From: Caprella mutica
Taxonomy: Eukaryota; Arthropoda; Malacostraca; Amphipoda; Caprellidae
Length of the DNA: 64,000 nt
Assembly (NCBI GenBank): GCA_947561585.1
Contig: CANNZV010000519.1
Location: 186,001-250,000 of the forward strand
Direction of reading: 5' to 3'
Shown: positions 1 to 11,425 of the stretch, in pieces
How positions within the stretch are numbered: position 1 is the stretch's first letter
How the letters are laid out: every line of letters starts with the position of its first letter
Notes under the pieces: generated by a model
What the model was told of the DNA's origin: nothing
Databases searched by the model: none
Seen by the model: the letters and a program-made list of their open reading frames with translations, nothing else
Program-made: the position numbers and the translations under genes

Positions 1-1052
1 TTTGAAAGTTAGGTTGGAGTTGCCTTGATGACGCAATCATGTACCTAATTTCTTTAGTTTAGAATTAGTGCCATATGCAAGCATCGTGTATATTGTTGCT
101 ACAAAACTAAGTGTTTATAGCGTGTATATTCTAAGGCTATTCAGTGTATAGTTAGTTATAAGACTGTATAAATTTGTTAAGTTAAGTTTTACCTACTTCC
201 TTAAATCGTTTTGATATTATGGATGATATAATATGAATTTTCCTATAACCTCGCGTGTACCTTCACACTAATTAAATAATTTATTTTTTAGTTGTGGACT
301 TGTGGTAGTCAATACCTAGTTAAATAATTAAATGGAAGCGCGGTTAAAGTTGCTATCACTATGTTTTAAGTTTCCTGACTCCCTTCGCTTGAAGATGTTT
401 TCCTTTCATTAATGACAAATGTGTAATTTTTATGATTTAATTTTGAACAAATTTTTTGATTTCTGCTGCATTTGGTTTGCTTGTAGAATTTAACTTCCAT
501 CTCTAGGTAGGTTCAACCAAAAATAATGTAAGGTTCTACCTGTTCTGTAAATATGTACCATTTATATGCTATAAGGATTTTGTATGCGTTATTTTGTACT
601 GTGTACCTACTGCTTGAAATTCCATATTGACTGACTCGGTGAACTTTTATTTTTATTGTCCTCCTGAAAAAATAGTTATTTTGAAAAAACATCAATAAAA
701 ATTTTACTTATTGGACTAGGTATAAATTGTTCCACTAGGTTCCATCATTTTCACACCTAAATTTTACTTAAACTTAAAATGTGTTCTAGAATTGCTGACT
801 GCTGCTTATGTAACTCGAAATTACTTGAATTGAATTATTGCAATAGCCATGAATCAATGATCATTGAAATATATAGGATTAAAATAACAGCAAATCTAAG
901 AAAATCTTCTAGAGAGTAACAAAAGTAAACAAACCAAGTAACTGAAAATAGAATTAGGATTACGGATATCAGATGAATACAGAAGAAACAGTTTTTTTAT
1001 GGAAAAGATTCAAACTCAACGGGAAATCCATATTATTCCTCTCTTTTGTGAG
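1..1052. other. AT-rich DNA without recognisable gene
   Basis: Unique AT-rich sequence with scattered TAGGTA/ACCTA words and short poly-A/T runs. The open frames are short (the longest is about 60 codons) and of biased AT composition. No splice-bounded exon, RNA gene or repeat stands out. Confidence 0.6.
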
Positions 1053-1054
1053 TA

Positions 1055-1229
1055 GGGCTGGGACAATATGCTCTAAAAACTATAGATCCCTAAAATGTTA
1101 TAGACGGAGAGAACTAAAGAGTATTGAATGGTTCTAAACCAGCGGTACATAGTATTCGATATCATTTCATTTAGTTTCGTCTATGATATTTTCGGGATCT
1201 ATAGTTTTTAGAGCATTTTGTCCCAGCCC
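1055..1229. mobile_element. Family A MITE, copy 1
   Basis: Seen: a 175-bp palindromic element beginning GGGCTGGGACAATATGC. Its reverse complement closes the element, and TA lies directly outside both ends (1053-1054, 1230-1231). The interior carries a conserved block reading ATTGAATGGTTCTAAACC and a GTATTCGATATCATTTC motif, found again in the copies at 5537, 6441 and 32515. Inference: a non-autonomous Tc1/mariner-like DNA transposon, since that group duplicates TA. It has no coding capacity. This copy has GGGCTGGG where the other three have GGGTTGTG. Confidence 0.85.
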
Positions 1230-2984
1230 TAATTATGAGGTTATTTAAACTCAACGTTGAAGGTTGAGTTTAGTATAATCTCATAATAATATAGTTTTTT
1301 TTTTAGAAAGATGTATCAAATTTGAATCTTTAGAATGCTTAATTCTTAAAATAATTGCAATTGGTTGAATGAAAAGTATATTGAAGTAAACTTAGTATAC
1401 TACAGTAAATCGAATTGAAAATATTTCCAAAGCAATCTAGTTTTGAATGGTACAATTTATATATTTTTTTAATTTCTTCGGTGCCATAGCAGTGGATGAT
1501 TGGATCAAATGAGAAATATGCAATAATAGAAATATATATTGAATAAATTACACAATCATGGTCAAATTATTAATACTGAAATAATTTGTCAAAATAGCTT
1601 TTGTTCATGAAGTAGGTAGTGTATCCAAAGATGAAAAAGTCAATTTTATTCCGCAAAATAATAACCACTATAGTTTCATTCGTAACGATTGTTTGGGGCA
1701 CATAATTTGCAGTGTGTGCCTATTAGGTATATTTCAATTTAGTGAAAAATTAAATTGATTACCTACCAAAAGAGTAGTGATTAGGAACTAGCGTAGGTGA
1801 CAGAGTAATTATTATCTACTTTAAGAGCACCTAACTGTTGGAATGGAAGGAAAGACTTGTGAGTAGAATAATCGTTTAATTAACTAGGAACCTAACTACT
1901 ACCTATTTCTGATCCATAATTTAAAATGTGGCAGATGAAGCTTGAACTATAGGAGTATGAATTAAAGTAATTCTATGCCACCTACCATAGTAAATAACTA
2001 GAGAAGTAAACCAAGTACAATATTGGAACATCCGAAGATATTATGAATGACGTCACACATATTTTCCATTTGTTTTTATAGAAATTTTGTGCTATTATTC
2101 AGTTAAATATGCATTTTCATGCAAAATAACTTAAATAAAATTATATTTATCACATTTTACACTCTATTCACTTATAATATTCACCTAATAATACTTTTAA
2201 TATTTGAGAGTACCTACTCAGTGCGACGTCATTTGTTTACATCGTTTCTAAATAACGGATCAAGTTCACCCTCAATTAATTCGAAACTTAGCATAGGTAC
2301 TTCTCTATTTATTTTCTATGCTACCAACCATCTTCATTTGGAAAGGATTTGCATAATACAGGTAAATATTATAGAAATTTCATGATTGCTGATTATGAAA
2401 ATGTTAGGTACCTAGGTATTTTACTTTCAGGTTTTTATTTTCCAAAGTTTTAAATCTCTAAAATACCTCGAGATTAACTTTCGTTTAGAAATACCCTAAA
2501 CAATAATTAATTTATTAAAATAATTCTTAATTCCATACAACTTTCAACAAATCAGACATTGTGAAAAAAATTATATTAGAGATAATGAATAACGAACCAA
2601 AAGACCTTTATTGTTGAAATATGTATACTTGTATAGGTAGACCAATTCTAGGTAGTTAAAGAGATAGATTCATAATAAATTACCCTAGAGTCCTACCTTT
2701 TTCAAAATCCTAATCATTAATACCTAGTTACTTTATTAATAACTCACTATGTAAGGAATTCCCCCATTTTTGTTGTCTAAGTAACTTCATAAAAGAAATG
2801 AAAGAGAGAGCATTAATTTTAGTTCAGCAGGGTGGTTATGCTACCTAATTAGGTAGCTACTTGAAATGTTTATCTCAAGGGTTATAGATCAGAGAACTTG
2901 CTCAGCTTGGGAACTTCTCAATGGGCCGACAATCCATTGGTCTCACACCAATGCGACACCATAGATATTTTTAGGAAACCATGT
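1230..2984. other. AT-rich DNA without recognisable gene
   Basis: Mostly unique sequence with many short ACCTA/TAGGT words. An 88-codon frame at 2119-2385 (plus) has no convincing composition, start context or splice context, and I do not call it. Confidence 0.55.
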
Positions 2985-3590
2985 TGTATCTGCTAGTTTG
3001 TTGTACTGCACACTTTATGATCGTTTAATGACCTGTCAGGGAGGGTGAGAGTAGGGGGGTTCACGCCTTCCAGTATAAATATATATGATGTTATTTCAGA
3101 AATAAACTGCAAAAGTATTTTGGAATAATGGGTTAGAATATGGAGGGTAACAGTGTTCGGGTGTAGGTCATAAGCCCCCCCCCCCCCCTCCGGTCAAGAG
3201 CCCTCCCGGTCATGAGCCCCCCTTTCATGAGCCCCCCCTCGTTCAAGAGCCCCCCCCTGTTTTTTAATCCTTATTTACCTATATTATTTAACCCTTATTG
3301 ACAATTTTGTAGTTCATTACTGATTAAACATAAAATATATGTATAACGGAGGGCGTGCCGCCCCCTGAACCCCCCTGTCAGGTCATTAAACAATCATGAT
3401 GTGTGCAGTACAACAAACTAGCGGATACAACAAACTACATTAATAACTCTCAGTTATTTCTATCTAAGTAGTTCTTCATTTGTTTAACTAGGTAAATAAG
3501 GATTAAAAAATCAGGGAGGGGGGCTCATGCTTATGACCTAGGGGGGCTCGTGACCGGGGGGCTCTTGACCGTACCCCACAGTGCTCTACT
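2985..3590. repeat. Family H: two interleaved inverted repeats with C/G runs
   Basis: Seen: arm a (about 2985-3062, containing CTAGTTTGTTGTACTGCAC and a G-run) is the reverse complement of a' (about 3356-3437). Arm b (about 3160-3285, C-runs with GGTCAAGAGCC and GGTCATGAGCC modules, ending in a TTAATCCTTATTTACCT motif) is the reverse complement of b' (about 3483-3585). The order is a-b-a'-b', so the pairs interlock instead of nesting. A further copy of the a' arm is at 53690-53757. Inference: overlapping insertions or rearrangement of a palindromic element. Confidence 0.7.
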
Positions 3591-5534
3591 ATTAGGTTTC
3601 TCTAGTTTAGAACTACATTATTTTTCCCTTGCTAAACTAGGTACCTAACTGTTATGCTAATTGTTTCTTTTCTTGGTGTTCGTTTTAGAAAGTCATCGGT
3701 GGTGGGTCCATCCCTTTACCATATTTGAGTTTATTCATTATATAGCAAATCAATCTCCTACAACACTAGTGGGAGAGTCTTATTTCTTGGAATAATCTGC
3801 CCCGCCCAACAACAATACAAACAATCTCTCTGTATAATAAAAAGATATTACGTATGCAAATGATTATAGCTTCAAAACACTATTTGTTATTGAAATCTCA
3901 TTTAGGAAATCTGAGAGGGATCATCATGGTGTAGAAAGGTCATGTCAAGCTAATCAAACCCACGTGTGTCTCAACATTACCTTTCAGTTCCTTAAAAGGC
4001 TTACAGACAGCACCACTTTCTTTTGCACAGTGTATGCAATCATTTTGCACATAATCACTCACTTTCAGCACCTACCTGTGTACAGGCTAAGAAAAGTATA
4101 TCCGTAATGATTTCTTGGCAGTTTACTAATTTCACATTTGCAGAAATAAACTTTGCTAAATTTGGAAGATTTGAAAATGATAGAAAATTAGAAAACTGTG
4201 ATTCGAGAAATTAAAAAATACTGAGATTCGTTTCTTTGATAGTACCTGTATAACTAGTTACACGATGTACAGGTTTGAGTGTAACTGTATTGTTTTTTTC
4301 ATGAAATAGATTAATTAATTTTGATTAAAAAAAACGTTACTGAAATTTTTTCTATGATGAACTGTAGATTTAGAAGTTAACATCACGCGGAGACTCTTTT
4401 CTCTTTCTGGGAAATTCTATATATGCAAAAAAAAAAAAATACTGTTGAGTAGCTATTCCAACCAACAAACTTAATGTTTAACCCTCTATGTCCTAAGTGA
4501 CATATATGTTCCTTCAAATGATTTATTTTGCCAGTTTTTTTATGAGATATTTTTTTTAAACGACCGTATAAACACATGTGTACTCTTTCATAGGTTAGAG
4601 CACATGTGTCCGCATCATTAGTTAGGCACAATTATTGTGAATTTTTTATATATAAAAAGTTTTTTATTATTATTTAGTAGTCTTTCTTTACCCTTAATTT
4701 ACAAGAATATCACAAAAATAATCAGAATCATAATATATTTTAAAATTCGGATCATTATATTGAAAGTAAATACTTTAACAATTTATAAAGCCAAACTTTA
4801 AATGAGAAGAAGTATGTTTTTTTATGTATTGAGAATAATATACTACTGTATATCATTAAAATCCATCATCAACATTAATTCTATCTATATTTTTTCCACA
4901 TCTGTCTCATAAAACCTATCATAATCACGTTATGAAAAGCAACCCTTCTATGGTAGAAATGGAACATTCCCTTGTGCAGCCAGTTTATTCGCAATAATAA
5001 ACAACAATAAAGGTAAAATACTTACCTGCCTAACACTAAAGCAACATATAGTCAAAGCAGTATATCTTTAGCAGCGTTTGTATAAATTTGCTTCAAGTTC
5101 TTTGAAAGCAGGCTGAATAGATCTATCTTTAGTTTAGTATCATGTGGCTTTAGCTGGTGAGCAGAATGTTCGTCATGCTGCTCACGTACTAGGTGAATCA
5201 CCTACAGTGCAACCGCTAACTTAAACTAACATGTCAACAACTTTGGGCTTTTCGAACTATTCAATCACTGCCATTTATCAATGTTCAATAGAGATAATTA
5301 TCAATAAGATTTTCCTCATGTCTCAACCCCATTAGTTATCGTTGAAGTGGCATCTGGTAATACATACTGTGTCGTAAAAATGCTTAGTACCTATCAAATT
5401 ATGTCTTATGATACACCTTGGCAATTAAGAATCCTGTTCAACCAGCAACATTCTCAATTACCAGGCATGTAGAAGTAACTAGAAAACATTTGTAGAAGTC
5501 ATCATCTAGGATTGTCCAATTTTTGAGTAATGAT
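3591..5534. other. AT-rich DNA without recognisable gene
   Basis: Unique sequence. Frames at 4023-4214 (plus) and 4383-4631 (minus) reach 63 and 82 codons, but the second runs through poly-A/T tracts and neither looks like coding sequence. A TTAA followed by CCCTCTATG at 4478 resembles a piggyBac-type end, but no partner end was found. Confidence 0.5.
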
Positions 5535-5536
5535 TA

Positions 5537-5711
5537 GGGTTGTGACAATATGCGTTTAAAATCATATATCTTATGTATATCACATACGAAACGAAAGGAA
5601 ATGGTATCGAATACTATATACCGCTGGTGTAGAACCATTCAATACTCTTTAATTCTCTCCGTCTATAATATTTTCAGGATCCATAATTTTAAACGCATAT
5701 TGTCACAACCC
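5537..5711. mobile_element. Family A MITE, copy 2
   Basis: Starts GGGTTGTGACAATATGC and ends with the reverse complement. TA lies on both sides (5535-5536, 5712-5713). At 175 bp it matches copy 1 in length. The interior has the family block CGCTGGTGTAGAACCATTC, then ACTCTTTAATTCTCTCCG. Confidence 0.88.
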
Positions 5712-5879
5712 TAGTGATGATTCTCTGAGATTTTGAATTCAATTTAAAGTTCCACTAAAACTGTACCAAATTTCTATTTCTCCTAAAAGTCAAATCTCTG
5801 TAAAATTCGACTATAAACACATTCTCCCTAAGATTCTATAGACCTAATCTCATAACGCATTTTACCAGGAGTGATACTA

Positions 5880-6106
5880 CAGTAGAAATCCTCTATAATG
5901 AAAAGCTGTATAGTGTATATAGAGAGTCCTGAGTAATGAAGTAGCCTGTATAGTGAACACATTTCCTTTAGCCATGAAGGTCATTAGTTTTAGAAAACTA
6001 ATGGCCTTCATAGCAGACTAAAGGAAATTTGTTCGCTATAGAGGCTACTTCCTTACTCATGCACTACACTCACTATACAGCATTTCATTACTCAAGAGTC
6101 TTACTG
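5880..6106. mobile_element. Family F MITE, unexpanded copy
   Basis: Seen: begins CAGTAGAAATCCTCTATA and ends in a degenerate reverse complement (...CTTACTG), with TA outside both ends (5878-5879, 6107-6108). The centre is a strong palindrome: AGTTTTAGAAAACTAATGGC flanked by GACTAAAGGAAAT-type arms and CTACTTCCTTACTC. This is the same core that sits inside the 15-bp arrays at 20484, 34942 and 44328, but here no array has formed. Known: CAGT...-ended, TA-flanked elements are typical of the pogo/Tigger group. The assignment is inferred. Confidence 0.85.
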
Positions 6107-6438
6107 TAACCAGAGCACGTGGTTCAAAAAGATAATTAAACCATTCCCAACATCACTACCCACACCTATATAGCTTATTGTGTACCCTTCTCATCCTGGG
6201 CAGACAAGCCCCTTCTGTGCCATTGGTGAGTGAGTAAGTACACATTCAGTCTTACGAATTCATTCATTCACGCTATAGTAACATTACTCACTCTATTATT
6301 CATTCGAGGTTGTAAGAAAAAGTTGGTATGATCCCATAGGGAGTCTGAGATTGGGAGAGACAACAATACGCCCTAGAACACTCACTCTGGATAGGAGAGC
6401 TGTTCTTGAATCTATCTTCACTTTAGATAGGTAGATTC
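6107..6438. other. Unique DNA, no gene seen
   Basis: Short unique interval between MITEs. It includes a small TTCATTCATTCACG-type simple stretch. An 81-codon minus-strand frame at 6296-6541 runs into the next MITE and is not a gene. Confidence 0.5.
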
Positions 6439-6440
6439 TA

Positions 6441-6688
6441 GGGTTGTGACAATATGCTTTTAAAATCATAGATTTTGAGAATATCACAGACGAAATGAAA
6501 TGGTATCGAATACTATATACCGCTGGTGAAGAACCATTCAATACTCTTTAATTCTCTCCTGATATGTTTTGGGTCCATATCCAGACATTTAAAAAAAAAA
6601 TGGAATATGATTTTAAAAGCATACTGTCACAACCTTGTAATCATTGCTTTCGCGATCTGTGATTTTAAAAGCGTATTGTCACAACCTT
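6441..6688. mobile_element. Family A MITE, copy 3, with doubled right end
   Basis: Left end GGGTTGTGACAATATGC after TA (6439-6440). The right TIR occurs twice in direct orientation. One copy ends near 6635 and a second ends near 6688, each reading GATTTTAAAAGC then TATTGTCACAACC or a close variant. Inference: local duplication of the terminus, by replication slippage or a nested insertion. Confidence 0.8.
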
Positions 6689-6754
6689 AATTGTAATCAT
6701 TTATATCTGGAGGTATTACAATACATAATGTTTCCATGAGTCACTGTACACAAT

Positions 6755-7004
6755 CACTGAGAAAAAAATTGCGACTCAGCCTGACTCATAGTAGCTTGAG
6801 TCAAGGCAGGCAAAACTCAATATTGGAGTCTTTTTTCTTGATTGACTCTACCTGAGTCAATCTGACTATGAATTGTGGGTCAATATGACTTGTTTTTGAG
6901 TAGATTATTAGGATGAGTCAAATTGACTCACATTTTTGAGCCAGTTTTGGGTCAACCTGAGAACTCAAATTGTGAGTCAATTTGACTCGTATTTTTTTCC
7001 AGTG
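6755..7004 (+). mobile_element. Family D MITE, copy 1
   Basis: Begins CACTGAGAAAAAAATTGCG and ends TTTTTTTCCAGTG. The interior repeats the palindrome-like word GAGTCAATTTGACTC with variants. An inverted copy is at 47606-47852, aligned end to end. The ends are CACTG/CAGTG. The flanks of this copy (AAT / TAG) do not give a clear target duplication. It has no coding capacity, and its superfamily is uncertain. Confidence 0.78.
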
Positions 7005-7552
7005 TAGCTTATTGAACTGAAAATATTTGAGGATAGTTCAATTATGTAGCTATTTTATTGTGACACTCATTGACACTCACAGTAGTCAGAAAGTGGGTGG
7101 TGTGTACATATGTTATTTCACTTCGCTTATCGTAATTCTTTTCTCTTTTAAAGTATCACTAAAATGTTACTTTCATCTCAGTCTTTCTTTCTGCAGCTTG
7201 TAAATTCATTCCAAAAACTGATTTACTCTCCTTTAATACTCCCCAGTGTTTAATTTATTGGAAAAGTAATAGTTATTTATTTACATTATTATGTTTTCAT
7301 GCACTAAAATATATGATGTTACAGTTAACATTGTATCAGAGGAAAGAGTCACTGTTAATTTCACAAATCACAGTTTTTAGTTTTCTATTATTTTCAAATT
7401 TTACAAATTTGTCCTCGTGTACTCAGACCAGTTTTAAAATATCTACAAACATTACAATTAGTAAAGTTTCTTTTTGGAAATGTGAAGTTAGTAAACTGTC
7501 AAAAAATTATTACGATTATTCTTTTCCTTAACTGTACATTCCCAGGTAGAAA
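7005..7552. other. AT-rich DNA without recognisable gene
   Basis: Unique sequence. A 72-codon plus-strand frame (7313-7531) of AT-rich composition lacks any supporting signal. Confidence 0.5.
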
Positions 7553-7553
7553 T

Positions 7554-7615
7554 TTATGGTGGGGCCATAGAAGGTTAAATTGGCATATCGCATGATCTTC
7601 TATGGCCCTCCATAA
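7554..7615. mobile_element. Family G, minimal 62-bp copy
   Basis: Seen: TTATGGTGGGGCCATAGAAG, a spacer of about 20 bp, then the reverse complement ending in CCATAA. This is the simplest form of the motif that makes up the arrays at 29670, 36616, 46317 and 49598, so it probably represents the unexpanded element. Confidence 0.7.
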
Positions 7616-7671
7616 GTGTACTAAACTTTATTTATTGATACAAATTTAATGATTTATTCAAATTGACAAAT

Positions 7672-7862
7672 GGGGTAAGTTCCGAATTATCGGTCGGTTT
7701 CACATCTTCCGTCATATATGAAAAAAGATAAACAAATAATTATTTAATTTTAATTGGTATCCATGATTTTTTGCAGGAATCATAAAATTAATTAATTAGC
7801 ATTATATACTTTTTCTTTTACGACCGAATATGTGAAACCGACCGATAACTCGGAACTTAGCC
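7672..7862. mobile_element. Family B MITE
   Basis: Family B reference description: ends GGGTAAGTT(A/C)CGAATTATCG followed by a segment like GGTCAGTTCCACATCTTCGG and by ATATAAGAAAAAACG, all repeated as the reverse complement at the far end. Many copies have a central palindrome TTGGTATCCATGATACC. TA target sites are seen in several copies, with no coding capacity. This copy has GGTCGGTTTCACATC and a CCATGAT centre without the full palindrome. Confidence 0.85.
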
Positions 7863-7970
7863 AATGTCTTCGAATGACTCCCTCTGTGTTCACCTGTATG
7901 CGTCATCTCCAGCGTACATCGCGATAATCGATATCAAACTCATCAGCGTACTTTACTTCTCAGTCATCGA

Positions 7971-8979
7971 GTGATTCATGGTCATATTGAACGTTTAGAG
8001 TCACATGGCATTCTCATCCATGTGATTCATGGTAACTTTCAACGTTTAGAGTCACATGGCATTCCCATCCATGTGATTCATGGTAACTTTCAACGTTTAG
8101 AGTCACATGGCATTCTCATCCATGTGATTCATGGTAACTTTGAACGTTTGGAGTCACATGGCATTCTCATCCATGTGATTCTTGGTAAGTTTGAACGTTT
8201 AGATAGTCACATGGCATTCTCATCCATGTGATTCATGGTAACTTTCAACGTTTGGAGTCACATGGCATTCCCATCCATGTGATTCTTGGTAAGTTTCAAC
8301 GTTTAGAGTCACATGGCATTCTCATCCATGTGATTCTTGGTAACTTTGAACGTTTGGAGTCACATGGCATTCCCATCCATGTGATTCTTGGTAAGTTTGA
8401 ACGTTTAGAGTCACATGGCATTCTCATCCATGTGATTCTTGGTAACTTTCAACGTTTAGAGTCACATGGCATTCTCATCCATGTGATTCATGGTAACTTT
8501 CAACGTTTGGAGTCACATGGCATTCCCATCCATGTGATTCTTGGTAAGTTTGAACGTTTAGAGTCACATGGCATTCTCATCCATGTGATTCTTGGTAACT
8601 TTCAACGTTTAGAGTCACATGGCATTCTCATCCATGTGATTCATGGTAACTTAGAACGTTTGGAGTCACATGGCATTCTCATCCATGTGATTCTTGGTAA
8701 GTTTGAACGTTTAGAGTCACATGGCATTCTCATCCATGTGATTCGTGGTAACTTCCAACGTTTGGAGTCACATGGCATTCTCATCCATGTGATTCGTGGT
8801 AACTTTGAACGTTTGGAGTCACATGGCATTCTCATCCATGTGATTCTTGGTAAGTTTGAACGTTTAGAGTCACATGGCATTCTCATCCATGTGATTCGTG
8901 GTAACTTCCAACGTTTGGAGTCACATGGCATTCTCATCCATGTGATTCATGGTAACTTTCAACGTTTGGAGTCACATGG
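7971..8979 (+). repeat. 51-bp minisatellite, about 20 units
   Basis: The unit begins GTGATTCATGGTAACTTTC and continues through ACGTTTAGAGTCACATGGC to TTCTCATCCAT. Variants alternate ATGGTAACTTTC with TTGGTAAGTTTG. The unit is 17 codons with no stop, so plus-strand frames (7971-8231, 8228-9040) read a repeating HVIHGNFQRLESHGILI. The minus strand is also open over 8641-8937. A 2-nt insertion near 8203 shifts the frame. Unit differences are mostly amino-acid changing, and no start or splice context is convincing. I treat the array as non-coding. Confidence 0.9.
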
Positions 8980-9188
8980 AATTTCCAAGTCGCTATCATT
9001 TCCAAGCAGTCTTTCGAATACTTTCCCAATTGTGGATTAACAGAATATGAAAATTTAATGTATATAATTAAACAATGAAATATTTTCAAATGTATTGTTA
9101 ATATATTATATTGTTTATGTATATTTAATTCCTATAAATGAATGGTAAGTTATGATTTGCCAGCAAATAATTCGGCAAAATAAAAATT

Positions 9189-9262
9189 CAATAATTATCA
9201 TTGTATCGTTTTTCCTTATATGACCGAAGATGTGAAACTGACCGATAATTCGTAACTAACCC
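9189..9262 (+). mobile_element. Family B MITE, right half only
   Basis: Only the right arm is present: TTATATGACCGAAGATGTG, then the ACTGACCGATAATTCGTAAC end and ACCC. No matching left arm lies in the preceding 200 bp, so this is a truncated copy. Confidence 0.75.
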
Positions 9263-9467
9263 TACCCAAATAATTCAGCAGGTTAGAACATTTAGGTGCG
9301 CCTGTTTTACACTCTAAATCATACCATCAAGCTCAATTTAGAGGCCCTTATCATATACAACAACATTAAACAACTACAGAACAACCATACAATCATGTGA
9401 CAGCATACCTTTCTACGGTGAACTATTTCCCGCCAGCCTATGACTTGCAATACTTAAACAGTTCTAT

Positions 9468-9920
9468 GTTGTGATTATCTTAAGTAATCAAATATCTTTA
9501 TTATACTCAATCAACTTCATATCTAAATATACATATTGAATATACATATCTTTGCCAGCACATATGAATTGCAACATATTGCATAAACATTCCGATGGTG
9601 AAAACTACATTGGTAATCTTAAATATTCAAACCTTTTTATCATATATAATGAAAAGTTAACTTAATTCTATATATTATTCGTTTAAATTAAGACAAGATC
9701 ATTAAAACTGCAAATCAAGTGCAAAGAAGGCTTTATTGCATCACGTGAGTTACAATATATTAACATTTATATGCCTTGACAATCTTAAAGATCCAAACTT
9801 CTTTATCATACCCAATGAAGAAGTTTACTTAAATATATACATGTAACTGCACATAAACGTTAGATCGACATAACTGCAAGTAAACTGCAGGATAGACTCT
9901 CTTGCATCACGTGATCTGCT
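9468..9920. repeat. Degenerate tandem repeat, three units of about 150-180 bp
   Basis: The motif AATCTTAAA(T/G)AT(T/C)CAAAC followed by TTTATCATA and CAATGAA recurs near 9475, 9597 and 9782 with diverged spacing. TTGCATCACGTG closes the last two units. Divergence is high, so the boundaries are approximate. Confidence 0.45.
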
Positions 9921-10675
9921 TTCATACGTCAGAGTTGCGGCGTATCGATTGGTTTGTCATTCAGGCTATGCAGACTCGTCTGTTACTGGGCGTGACGTAA
10001 TTTTCTGCATCACGTGACCTGTCGTAGCCTAATAATTAAAATGATGCTTTTATTTGTTAGCATGGTATGTAGGATGGTATATGGGTATAGAGGGTACTAT
10101 CTGCTCAACGCTAAGTTGGCTTAGGATTGGGAGAAAAATAGGATGGAGGTGGCCACACCTTCCAGACAGTTCTACACCACATGCCGTACATGCTGTAGGA
10201 TGCAAAAAATAGAACACGTGTCAGTTAGTTAAATGAAATATTGGACATAGTTCTCAAAAGTCAATAGTAATCTCATTATAGCTATCATGTTATTGTTATT
10301 TTGAAATGTAATTAATTAATTTAAACGGTTGTATAATATTTAGACCGCTATTGCAACTACAGATATTTTATGACTATATTCAAATATTTGAGAATCTGAA
10401 TTTAAATATTTAAGAATATGCTTTTAATATTTAAAATGAATTTAAATATTTAAAAATCTTTTTACCAATGCAATATACTTTAAACTCACTAGTATATTTA
10501 ATATCGTAAAATACTTGAAACTGTAGATAAAATAGACACTCAATATAATAGGTAGTCCTTAACCGAAACAATTACTTGAGCTTCTTCTATTAATAAGATA
10601 AGTGCGTTCTCTCAAAATAGAGCAGTTACCCTGCAGTGAAAAAGTGTTCAGTAGATTATTGTGGCTAGTTTCAAA
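9921..10675. other. Unique DNA with CACGTG words, no gene seen
   Basis: Sequence of slightly higher GC content containing GCATCACGTGACCTG near 10005 and ACACGTGTC near 10215. The remainder is AT-rich, with degenerate AAATATTTAA words around 10380-10460. I see no exon. Confidence 0.45.
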
Positions 10676-10942
10676 CTCAAGGGCCGTACACACGTAGGGT
10701 TTTTAAAGTCTTTCCACCAGACTTTTTGCTAAGCTCCTCCTACTTTTTCCATCAGAATATAAGAAAAAACGATATAAATATTTCAGTTGGTATCCATGAT
10801 ACCTGCAGGTATCATGGATACCAACTGAAATGAATTATAATTATATCTTTTTTTCTTACATTCTGATGGAAAAAGTAGGAGGAGCTTAGCAAAAAGTCTG
10901 GTGGAAAGACTTTAAAAACCCTACGTGTGTACGGCCCTTGAG
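10676..10942. mobile_element. Family C MITE, copy 1 (complete)
   Basis: Family C reference description: a 267-bp near-perfect palindrome. The arms read CTCAAGGGCCGTACACACG, TAGGGTTTTTAAAGTC, TTTCCACCAGACTTTTTGC and TAAGCTCCTCCTACTTTTTC, then an inner TTGGTATCCATGATACC palindrome identical in kind to that of family B. The flanking triplets just outside AGGGCC are TCA and TGA, so no target duplication is evident for this copy. No coding capacity. Confidence 0.88.
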
Positions 10943-11219
10943 ATGCACTGTAGAAGTAAGTATAGTTAATGTTCGTAGTATATAGTTAATGATTGTGGTA
11001 TATAGTTAATGTGCACAGTTGTTCAAACAATGGTTATTTTAAATGGGTTACATTGGCCAAGCAACTATAACTTGCTAATGACATCAACTAGAAAGAGACT
11101 GTTGTAAAAAAAAAAGAGAAATATGGTTTGAATGCAGTTAAGATGTAAATGAATAAATTAGTCAAGCATTATTATCACACTGAGAAATTAGAGAAATAAA
11201 AAAAAAATTATCTAAAAAA
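10943..11219. other. AT-rich DNA, no gene seen
   Basis: Short unique stretch with three copies of a TATAGTTAATG word around 10965-11010 and A-runs. Nothing coding-like. Confidence 0.45.
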
Positions 11220-11425
11220 AAATAAAATAACTTTTGCAATTTATAATCTAAATCACTTTATAAATTTAAAAATATATACGTAAGTTTTAATCTAAAACTC
11301 TGAATAAGTTTTAATCTAATAATTATAAATAAGTTACAATCTACAATCTAAATAAGTTTAAATCTAAAACTCTGAATAAGTTTAAATCTAATAATTATAA
11401 ATAAGCTTCAATCTAAAATATAATA
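11220..11425. repeat. Degenerate AT-rich tandem repeat
   Basis: AAGTTTTAATCTAAAACTC, GAATAAG and TCTAATAATTATAAATAAG recur twice with about 75-bp spacing. A shorter AATCTA word repeats of about 20 bp underlie this. Confidence 0.55.

Noticed and set aside
4478..4500. TTAA followed by CCCTCTATG as a piggyBac-type end
   Set aside because: No second end with AGGG-TTAA and no transposase sequence found; one short motif is not enough.
4023..4631. Frames of 63 and 82 codons
   Set aside because: AT-driven composition, poly-A/T run inside one of them, no start or splice context.
6296..6541. 81-codon minus frame
   Set aside because: Half of it lies inside the family A MITE; all MITE copies give similar short frames.
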